Shown: one piece after another, positions 6,904-12,310 of the stretch
How the letters are laid out: the number at the start of each line of letters is the position of its first letter
Position numbering within the stretch: the stretch's first letter is position 1
Origin: Candidatus Gastranaerophilales bacterium
GTDB lineage: Bacteria > Cyanobacteriota > Vampirovibrionia > Gastranaerophilales > Gastranaerophilaceae
Assembly (NCBI GenBank): GCA_021201175.1
Contig: JAJQFK010000204.1
Location: forward strand, 1-12,310
DNA: 12,310 bases
Direction of reading: 5' to 3'
Position numbers and translations under genes: made by a program
The notes under the pieces: generated by a model
What the model was told of the DNA's origin: nothing
What the model saw: only the letters and a program-made list of their open reading frames with translations
Databases searched by the model: none

Positions 6904-7107
6904 TTTAGGATTTTCGGAACTTTTGTTACAAAAATTTACACAAAAGACTCAGTGTATAAAATACACATAAAATAAATAAAATTCAGCAATTATGGTGCAA
7001 AATATTGCACGAATAAATATTAAATAACCTGTATAAAAAATAAGTTTAAAACAAAGCGGAAATCTTTTGAATATGACTTATTTAAACATAATTTAAATTC
7101 AAAATTT

Positions 7108-7400
7108 TGTCCTCCGGACGGGGAAACTTTTTAAAAAAGTTTCACTTCGTAATCTAGTGTCGCCCGCATCTAGTCCTAGATATGTCAGAGATTGCCACGG
7201 GCTAAAGCCCTCGCAATGACGCTGTTTCCCGACCGAATGCAATAAGTCGTCAGACTTATGTAATGATACAAAGCGAACCGCTGAACCAAAGGTGAAGCGT
7301 GTGAGCCTGTATCCGTTGGCAAAGCCATTAGGTGGTTGCAGGGGCTGTGCCGAAAGCGAAATTCAAGATACACCCGCTTTGCTGTTGTTTCGCGAACATT
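7108..7400. repeat. Composite palindromic repeat island (REP/MITE-like)
   Basis: Several inverted repeats are packed together. GAAACTTTTT and AAAAAGTTTC face each other across one base (7123-7143). ATCTA-GTCC-TAGAT lies at 7169-7182. ATTGC...GGGC-TAAA-GCCC...GCAAT spans about 7191-7217. ATAAGTC-GTCA-GACTTAT spans 7242-7259. GGGAAAC (7121-7127) also pairs with GTTTCCC (7224-7230), enclosing the first three. The ATTGC...GGGC/GCCC...GCAATGAC unit resembles the interspersed 'GTCATTGCGAG...' palindromes seen between genes in many bacteria. That similarity is from memory, and copy number in this genome cannot be tested here. No transposase or target-site duplication is visible. Confidence 0.5.
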
Positions 7401-7472
7401 GATTATTCACTACGTTATAGGCACGTAGAATATCTACACTCAATGAATGTAAATCTTAAATCATTATATAAA

Positions 7473-7503
7473 AAAACGGAAGTAAAAACTATACTCCCGT
7501 TTT
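7473..7503 (-). terminator. Intrinsic terminator of the scaffold/GGGtGRT operon
   Basis: On the minus strand AAAACGGGAGTA and TACTTCCGTTTT form a 12-bp stem with one G-U wobble and a seven-base loop, followed by a run of six T. It starts 23 bases after the stop codon at 7527. On the plus strand the wobble becomes a mismatch, so it is oriented for the minus-strand operon. Confidence 0.85.
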
Positions 7504-7526
7504 CATTATAATTTTAATGATTCAAA

Positions 7527-8528
7527 TTATGAATTCATCGCTTTTTCAACAGCAACAGCAACTGCAACTGTAGCACCTACCATCGGGTTATTACCCATAC
7601 CAATTACACCCATCATTTCAACATGAGCAGGAACAGATGATGAACCGGCGAACTGTGCATCGCCGTGCATTCTGCCCATAGTATCCGTCATACCGTATGA
7701 AGCCGGACCTGCTGCAACATTATCGGGGTGAAGTGTTCTTCCTGTTCCGCCGCCTGAAGCTACAGAGAAGTATTTTCTTCCGTTTTCCCAGCACCATTTT
7801 TTATATGTGCCTGCTACAGGGTGTTGAAAACGCGTCGGATTTGTTGAATTACCTGTAATAGATACATCAACACCTTCTTTTATCATAATTGCAACACCTT
7901 CTGATACATCATCAGCACCGTAACATTTAACTTTAGCTCTTTCGCCTTCGGAGAACGGAGTTTCTTTAACAACTTTTAATTCTCCGGTTTTGTAATCATA
8001 ATCTGTTTCAACATGAGTAAACCCGTTAATTCTGGCAATAACGTAAGCCGCATCTTTTCCGAGTCCGTTTAAAATAACTCTTAAAGGTTCTTTTCTAACT
8101 TTATTAGCATTTCTTGCAATACCAATAGCGCCTTCAGCAGCAGCAAAAGATTCATGACCGGCAAGGAAACAGAAACATTTAGTTTCTTCTCTTAAAAGCA
8201 TTGCGCCTAAATTACCATGCCCGAGTCCTACTTTTCTTGTATCACCAACAGAACCGGGAACTGCGAATGCTTGTAAACCGAGTCCTATAGCTTCTGCGGC
8301 ATCTGCTGCATTTTTAATTCCTTTTTTTATTGCAATAGCGCAGCCTAATGTATATGCCCAAGAAGCATTATCAAAAGCAATCGGCTGAATGCCTTTTACT
8401 ATTTCATCTACATTTATACCTTTTGACAAACACAATTCATTAGCTTCATCTAAAGACTTAAAACCATACTCTTTAAGAGCTTTATCTAATGTTTTTTGGC
8501 GTCTGTCCTGTCCTTCAAATTTTGCCAT
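7527..8528 (-). CDS. GGGtGRT-family protein
   Basis: This 333-residue protein matches the conserved family named for its GGGTGRT motif, seen here at 259-265. No established biochemical function is known to me. Other visible features are a Gly/Ala-rich N-terminal half with SVGDTRKVGLGHGNLGAM (93-110) and AGHESFAAAEGAIGIA (123-138). The central part reads ITGNSTNPTRFQHPVAGTYKKW (224-245). The highly conserved end reads HPDNVAAGPASYGMTDTMGRMHGDAQFAGS, then VPAHVEMMGVIGMGNNPMVGAT. No signal peptide or membrane helix is evident, so it is probably cytoplasmic. AAGGA lies about nine bases before the ATG. It follows the NifU-like gene by 56 bp, and the pair is a recurrent neighbourhood in anaerobes as far as I recall. 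The family call is firm; a role with Fe-S clusters or redox is inferred only from the neighbour. Confidence 0.9.
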   Translation of the reverse strand: MAKFEGQDRRQKTLDKALKEYGFKSLDEANELCLSKGINVDEIVKGIQPIAFDNASWAYTLGCAIAIKKGIKNAADAAEAIGLGLQAFAVPGSVGDTRKVGLGHGNLGAMLLREETKCFCFLAGHESFAAAEGAIGIARNANKVRKEPLRVILNGLGKDAAYVIARINGFTHVETDYDYKTGELKVVKETPFSEGERAKVKCYGADDVSEGVAIMIKEGVDVSITGNSTNPTRFQHPVAGTYKKWCWENGRKYFSVASGGGTGRTLHPDNVAAGPASYGMTDTMGRMHGDAQFAGSSSVPAHVEMMGVIGMGNNPMVGATVAVAVAVEKAMNS

Positions 8529-8584
8529 AATTTATTTCCTTATTTTAATTTAATTACACTCAAATTTAATCCGGTGCCGGACGA

Positions 8585-9286
8585 TTATTCTTTTCTCGGG
8601 TCAATAGTTTTAACAGCCTCAGCAAATCTTCCGTAGGTTCCGATATTTTTTTCAAAAGCTTCTTTAGGATCCTTGCCTGCTTTTATTGCGTCCATGACTT
8701 TTCCAAGATTTACAAATTTATAACCGATTACTTCGTTATTTTTATCAAGACCGAGTTCTAATATATAACCTTCTGTTAAAGAAAGGTACCTTACACCTTT
8801 TTGTTTAGTGGAATGAATAGTACCAACCATTGAACATAAACCTTTTCCCAAGTCTTCCAGACCGGCGCCAATAGGCAATCCGCCTTCTGAAAAAGCAGTT
8901 TGTGTTCTTCCGTATACTATTTGCAGGAATAATTCTCTCATTGCAACGTTAATTGCATCACATACCAAATCGGTATTTAATGCTTCAAGAAGTGTTTTTC
9001 CGGGGAGTATTTCACCTGCCATTGCAGCGGAGTGCGTCATCCCTGAACACCCTATTGTTTCTACCAAAGCTTCTTGTATTACACCGTTTTTTACATTTAA
9101 CGATAATTTGCATGTTCCCTGCTGCGGCGCACAACATCCGCAACCGTGGGTTAATCCGGAAATATCTTTAATTTCTTTACATTTTGTCCATTCTCCTTCT
9201 TGCGGGATTGGAGCCGGTACACCTTTTACACCTCTTTTTACACAACATTGATTTTCTATTTCATGTGTAATCTGCATATTATCCAT
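8585..9286 (-). CDS. NifU/IscU-like iron-sulfur cluster assembly scaffold protein
   Basis: The 233-residue protein contains a NifU N-terminal/IscU-like region. HGCGCC...GTCKLSLNVKNG (47-68) and ETIGCSGMTHSAAMAGEILPGKTLLEAL (76-103) follow the IscU pattern around its first two ligand cysteines (C59 and C80 here). C109 or C151 (GKGLCSMVGTIHS) could supply the third. It is much longer than IscU (about 130 residues). An extra N-terminal part holds a Cys pair (C14-C15), C36 and the cluster C49, C51, C52, and there is a roughly 75-residue C-terminal extension. The family is annotated as an Fe-S scaffold, but no cysteine desulfurase gene is nearby and no reaction is established for this subtype. AGGAGG lies four bases before the ATG. 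It is first in a two-gene operon with the GGGtGRT gene. Confidence 0.85.
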   Translation of the reverse strand: MDNMQITHEIENQCCVKRGVKGVPAPIPQEGEWTKCKEIKDISGLTHGCGCCAPQQGTCKLSLNVKNGVIQEALVETIGCSGMTHSAAMAGEILPGKTLLEALNTDLVCDAINVAMRELFLQIVYGRTQTAFSEGGLPIGAGLEDLGKGLCSMVGTIHSTKQKGVRYLSLTEGYILELGLDKNNEVIGYKFVNLGKVMDAIKAGKDPKEAFEKNIGTYGRFAEAVKTIDPRKE

Positions 9287-9407
9287 CAGACCTCCTGTTT
9301 CTTAATATCTGCAATAATAAACTCTTTTTCATATACAATTATATTTTAAACAAAAAAATTATGCGAATAATTCCGTTAAAATTTTATGTTTGATTACCGG
9401 ATTATTT

Positions 9408-9413
9408 TATACT
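9408..9413 (+). promoter_or_regulatory. Candidate -10 box of the carbon-nitrogen hydrolase gene
   Basis: TATACT ends 11 bases before the ATG at 9425, predicting a start near 9420 and a leader of about five bases. No Shine-Dalgarno is present. No clear -35 at normal distance was found; TTGATT at 9390-9395 is too close. Confidence 0.35.
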
Positions 9414-9424
9414 AAAATCAGTTT

Positions 9425-10234
9425 ATGAGAAATAAAGTATTAATTGTACAATTAGAAACAATTACAGGGGATATAAAATCGAATATTGAAAAAGTTGAAA
9501 GACTTTTGGAAGAATGTCCGGAATCGGAATCAGATTTGATTGTTTTGCCTGAATTATGGACATGCGGTTGGGATTGCCCTAATTTTAATAATTATTCACA
9601 AAATATTGCAGTTTCTGACACTTTGCATGCACTTCAAAAGATTGCAAAAAAATACAAATCAAACGTCATTGGCGGAACTTCTGTTTTAAGAAAAAATAAT
9701 GAAAATGACAGAAATTCTTGTTTGATTCTTAACCGAAACGGTGAATTAAAAGCTGTTTATGATAAATATCATTTATTTTCGCACAGAGGACAATCAGAAG
9801 GATTATATCTTGAAAGCGGAAACTCCGCATTACTTGTTAATTTAGATATCGGAAAAGTCGGCATTTCTGTATGCTATGATGTACGATTCCCTGAAATGTT
9901 CAGATTGTACGCATTTAACGAGGCTGATTTTGTTGTTAATATGGCAGCATGGCCGAAATCATTTATTGATGAGTATGTTACTCTTGCAAAAGCACGGGCT
10001 GTCGAAAATCAGATATTTTTTATTTGTTCATGCCTTACCGGCAAAATTAACGAATCATTTAATTTTAGCGGTCATTCTATGGTCATTGATTATAAAGGCA
10101 GAATAATAAATTCATTAGATTATGAAGAAAAAGTTCTTTGCAGTGATATTGACATAGCAGAAATGAAACAATACAGGCAACAAATGCCTATTTTAAAGGA
10201 TACTAAACAAAATTACAAATTAACGGAGTTATAA
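9425..10234 (+). CDS. Carbon-nitrogen hydrolase, omega-amidase/Nit2-like
   Basis: This 269-residue cytoplasmic enzyme belongs to the nitrilase superfamily. The catalytic triad is visible: E43 in LPELW, K114 in YDKYHLF, and C150 in SVCYDVRFPE. Further family features are GGTS (83-86), VVNMAAWP (about 170-177), KARAVENQIFF (about 188-198) and GHSMVID. The CYDVRFPE signature and the length best fit the omega-amidase (Nit2/YafV) branch, which hydrolyses alpha-keto acid amides such as alpha-ketoglutaramate and alpha-ketosuccinamate. The exact substrate is not proven by sequence. The gene has no Shine-Dalgarno and a TATACT box just upstream, so its leader is probably very short. Its TAA overlaps the ATG of the following PBP4 gene by one base (TAATG), indicating co-translation. 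Confidence 0.92.
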   Translation: MRNKVLIVQLETITGDIKSNIEKVERLLEECPESESDLIVLPELWTCGWDCPNFNNYSQNIAVSDTLHALQKIAKKYKSNVIGGTSVLRKNNENDRNSCLILNRNGELKAVYDKYHLFSHRGQSEGLYLESGNSALLVNLDIGKVGISVCYDVRFPEMFRLYAFNEADFVVNMAAWPKSFIDEYVTLAKARAVENQIFFICSCLTGKINESFNFSGHSMVIDYKGRIINSLDYEEKVLCSDIDIAEMKQYRQQMPILKDTKQNYKLTEL

Positions 10235-11598
10235 TGAAAAACACATTTAAAATTTTTTTGACGGCAATAGTATTTTTTTTCGCGGCAAACAATTGCTTTG
10301 CTTTGCATACTGCCAAAATTGAAAAAATTATTAAAACCTCAAAATTGGATTCTTCTTCAACAATAGCGGTTTCCATAAAAAATGTATCCGACGGCAGAAC
10401 TGTATTTGAATATAATCAAAATAAACTTTTACATCCTGCCTCTGTGTTAAAGATTTTTACATTATTTCCGGCTGTAGAAACATTAGGTTATGACTATTTT
10501 TTTAAAACCGGTTTTTATAAAGATTCCCAAAATAACCTTTATATTAAACTCGGAGCAGACCCCCTATTAACTTCAACTCAATTAAAACAGGCATTTTCCG
10601 AACTCAAATCAAAAGGCTGTACATCTTTTAATAATTTGTATATTGATGACAGCGTGTTAGACAAAAAAGAGTTCGCTCCCGGGTGGATGTGGGACGATGA
10701 TATAAATCCTTACACGCCTAAAGTTAGTGCATATAATATTGACTGTAATTTATTAAATATAAATTTAACGGAAAATAATGATAATACAATGAAATCTTAT
10801 GTAAAATCAGGCTATCCGGTTTCCGTAATTACAGCAGTTAACTCCGGAGGTAATAATGATGTTTTGGATATCGTAAGATACAACTGGCAAAATCCCGAAA
10901 TTATCGAGATATACGGTTCTTTATCAAAATCAAAGCAAATTCAGGTACCTTTTAGCAGTGTCCGAAGATATTTTATATATATTGTTTCAAAAGCACTTGA
11001 AGATAACAGAATAAATATAAAAGGAACGCTATATTCCTCGAAACTTACTCCTGATAACTCCGAACTAATTACTGAAATAGCAAATCCAATAACAACCGCA
11101 CTGCCTCTGGTTCTGCAAAACAGCAATAATTTAGCGGCTGAAACAATATTTAAGCTTGCTTCAAATAAAAAATATGCGATAACAGGGTCTAATGATGTAT
11201 CATTAATTATCCTTAAAGATTTTTATAATAATAACGATGTTAAAACTGATGATATCATCATAAAAGACGGCAGCGGAGTTTCCAGAAATAATCTTCTTTA
11301 TGCTGATTGGATTACAACAGCTTTGAATAAACTTTATAAACATAAAGATTTTGAACAATTTAAAGATAATATGGCACAACCCGGAGATGGAACATTATCT
11401 TCAAGACTTCATGATTTAAGAGGTGAGGCATGGTTAAAAACCGGTTCTTTATCGAATATAAGTGCTATTGCGGGTTATATAAAATCACAAGACGGGCATG
11501 TATATTCGATTGCAATTTTAACTCAAAATTTTACGGAACCTCAAAAAGATGTCAAAAGTTTTGAGGACGAAATAATAAAACTTATATACAACCGTTAA
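10234..11598 (+). CDS. dacB: D-alanyl-D-alanine carboxypeptidase/endopeptidase, PBP4 type (S13)
   Basis: This penicillin-binding protein trims peptidoglycan stem peptides in the periplasm. The 454-residue product begins with a signal peptide (basic MKNTFK, hydrophobic 7-19, probable cleavage after CFA at residue 23). The three active-site motifs are all present and in order: SVLK (70-73) with the nucleophilic serine, SNN (297-299), and KTG (402-404) in LKTGSLSNISAIAGYI. The large spacing between SxxK and SxN, filled by an inserted region, is typical of S13 enzymes. A conserved IIIKDGSGVSRNN segment (341-353) lies before KTG. GGAG at 10225-10228 lies five bases before the ATG, inside the end of the upstream hydrolase gene, whose stop it overlaps. 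The enzyme looks complete and active. A run of eight T lies in the signal-peptide codons (10273-10280). Confidence 0.95.
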   Translation: MKNTFKIFLTAIVFFFAANNCFALHTAKIEKIIKTSKLDSSSTIAVSIKNVSDGRTVFEYNQNKLLHPASVLKIFTLFPAVETLGYDYFFKTGFYKDSQNNLYIKLGADPLLTSTQLKQAFSELKSKGCTSFNNLYIDDSVLDKKEFAPGWMWDDDINPYTPKVSAYNIDCNLLNINLTENNDNTMKSYVKSGYPVSVITAVNSGGNNDVLDIVRYNWQNPEIIEIYGSLSKSKQIQVPFSSVRRYFIYIVSKALEDNRINIKGTLYSSKLTPDNSELITEIANPITTALPLVLQNSNNLAAETIFKLASNKKYAITGSNDVSLIILKDFYNNNDVKTDDIIIKDGSGVSRNNLLYADWITTALNKLYKHKDFEQFKDNMAQPGDGTLSSRLHDLRGEAWLKTGSLSNISAIAGYIKSQDGHVYSIAILTQNFTEPQKDVKSFEDEIIKLIYNR

Positions 11599-11643
11599 TA
11601 TAAAAGAACACCCGGTTTGATTATTTTCGGATAATTTTTTTTT
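11594..11643 (+). terminator. Possible weak terminator after dacB
   Basis: A weak ATTAT/ATAAT hairpin (about 11621-11635) runs into nine T (11635-11643). AACCG near 11590 could also pair with CGGTT near 11613 across a long loop, overlapping the stop codon. Neither stem is strong, so termination here is only suggested by the T-tract. Confidence 0.3.
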
Positions 11644-11741
11644 AAAACACAATAATAAGATTAAAAATTTATTTTTAAAGGCAATTTTTAAAATTAATTC
11701 TTTTTATAAATATAAATACAAATCTTATAAAGGAGTTTTAA

Positions 11742-12310
11742 ATGAGTAATAATATTTTTTCTGAATTTAATACCCATGGAATTACATATAAAGATATACA
11801 AAATGCACAAAGAAGCGGGGCTGCCCCCTCACCTGCGAATTTAGACTATAATAAAAATGATACATTTACAAAAAGTTCAGCAAAAAAAGATTTTTCCGCT
11901 GATGACGGTAAAATATCCTTTAAAGATAAATTAAAGAATTTTGCAAAGGGTTTAGTATCACCGATAACAACAATGTTCGCCTCACCAAAGAATTTTGCAA
12001 TCGGTGCTGCTTCGATTGTTGGAATTTCATTATTAGTTGCTGCAACGGGCGGAGCGATAACACCATTGTTGATAGCCTCTGGTGTAACAATGGGCGGTAT
12101 TCAAATTGCCAAAAGTGCATACAATGCGGCGACTGCAACAACAGATGACGAAGCAAGACAGGCATGGCAAGGAATGGGTGCGGGTACAACTGCTGTTGCG
12201 GGTTCGGTTGCGGGTGCTAAAGGCGCTTTAAAAGCAAGCGGTGTTGATACAGCTAATATGAGCGCTATAGAAGCTACATTGCAATGTTTTAAGAGCATTC
12301 CTTCTTCTAT
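11742..12310 (+). CDS. Hypothetical protein with Gly/Ala-rich hydrophobic segment, 3' end missing
   Basis: An open frame begins at ATG 11742 and runs 189 codons to the window edge without a stop, so the C-terminus is missing. AAGGAG at 11730-11735 lies six bases before the ATG, a strong ribosome site. The first 60 residues (MSNNIFSEFNTHG...) are polar and low in hydrophobicity, with no signal peptide. Residues about 86-120 form a hydrophobic Gly/Ala-rich stretch (IGAASIVGISLLVAATGGAI) long enough for one or two membrane passes. It is followed by TTDDEARQAWQGMGAGTTAVAGSVAGAKGAL (133-163), whose small-residue pattern suggests close-packed or membrane-inserting helices. I do not recognise the family. 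A 143-bp AT-rich gap separates it from dacB, so it is probably its own unit. Confidence 0.8.
   Translation, partial: MSNNIFSEFNTHGITYKDIQNAQRSGAAPSPANLDYNKNDTFTKSSAKKDFSADDGKISFKDKLKNFAKGLVSPITTMFASPKNFAIGAASIVGISLLVAATGGAITPLLIASGVTMGGIQIAKSAYNAATATTDDEARQAWQGMGAGTTAVAGSVAGAKGALKASGVDTANMSAIEATLQCFKSIPSS

Larger units (their letters stand above)
6851..7526. other. 676-bp gene-free region with a GC-rich repeat island
   Basis: The first part (to about 7105) is very AT-rich; 6961-7020 holds 13 G/C in 60 bases. It contains the poly-G promoter tract and two dyads, GTGTAT-AAA-ATACAC (6952-6966) and GTGCAA-AATA-TTGCAC (6995-7010). From about 7108 to 7400 composition jumps to about 50% GC; each of the three 60-base rows from 7201 to 7380 holds 30 G/C. 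The final part holds a 6-bp hairpin (7410-7428) and the terminator of the 7527-8528 gene. I found no convincing protein or known RNA gene here. The minus-strand frame 7185-7373 appears to be repeat-derived. Confidence 0.6.

Noticed and set aside
7185..7373. Minus-strand open frame of 62 codons in the GC-rich island
   Set aside because: It lies across several inverted repeats, including the ATTGC...GCAAT palindrome. It has no convincing ribosome site and shows no protein-like pattern; it is best read as repeat sequence.
7108..7440. tmRNA, RNase P RNA, SRP RNA, 6S RNA or group II intron in the GC-rich island
   Set aside because: The conserved signature sequences I know for these RNAs and for intron domain V are absent.
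8570..8581. TCCG-GTGC-CGGA mini-hairpin between the scaffold and GGGtGRT genes
   Set aside because: The stem is only four pairs with no T-run on the minus strand, so it is not a credible terminator or attenuator.
10273..10280. Run of eight T in the dacB signal-peptide codons as a slippage site
   Set aside because: Short A/T runs are frequent in this AT-rich DNA, and Phe-rich signal peptides produce them naturally.
1..12310. CRISPR array, tRNA/rRNA genes, transposase or integrase
   Set aside because: Reading both strands I found no regularly spaced repeats, no tRNA-like cloverleaf and no recognisable mobile-element protein.

Overview
The window is AT-rich, at about 30% GC or less in most places. 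It uses the standard bacterial code, with TGA as a stop. The gene mix is a bifunctional Rel enzyme, SecG, a PBP4-type penicillin-binding protein, TolC-like exported proteins, and a NifU-like scaffold next to a GGGtGRT-family protein. I read this as a chromosomal segment of a gut-type anaerobe with a diderm envelope. My best guess is Candidatus Melainabacteria/Vampirovibrionia (Gastranaerophilales). This is inference from gene content and composition; a clostridial or other low-GC lineage is not excluded.

Layout. (1) 2-1135, minus: complete proB (glutamate 5-kinase, proline synthesis). (2) 1275-3286, plus: a small XRE-family regulator with two 13-bp direct repeats upstream, then two overlapping genes for exported, mutually related, TolC-like helical proteins of unknown function. 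(3) 3287-5491, minus: a full-length Rel/SpoT (p)ppGpp synthetase/hydrolase whose stop codon touches the stop of the preceding plus-strand gene. (4) 5586-6148, plus: a DUF167/YggU gene and secG, divergent from rel. (5) 6263-6850, minus: an acidic hypothetical protein with a ten-G tract in its promoter region and a strong terminator. (6) 6851-7526: a 676-bp gene-free stretch containing a roughly 50% GC island built from palindromes. (7) 7527-9286, minus: a two-gene unit of NifU-like scaffold then GGGtGRT protein, closed by a clear terminator. (8) 9425-11598, plus: a carbon-nitrogen hydrolase overlapping dacB/PBP4. (9) 11742 to the end, plus: the first 189 codons of a hypothetical membrane-associated protein cut by the window edge.

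How the parts fit. Most of the window is housekeeping: proline synthesis, stringent response, Sec secretion, peptidoglycan trimming and amide hydrolysis. The parts of unknown role are the tandem TolC-like pair with its small regulator, the scaffold/GGGtGRT operon, and the acidic protein with its homopolymeric promoter tract. proB and the DUF167 gene have a perfect TATAAT exactly six bases before the ATG and no Shine-Dalgarno sequence, which predicts leaderless mRNAs. Several other genes have ordinary AAGGAG-type sites. I see no tRNA, rRNA, CRISPR array, transposase or phage gene, and I recognised no defence or other well-defined novel system. The most testable oddities are the poly-G promoter, the scaffold/GGGtGRT pair, the exported paralogue pair and the repeat island.
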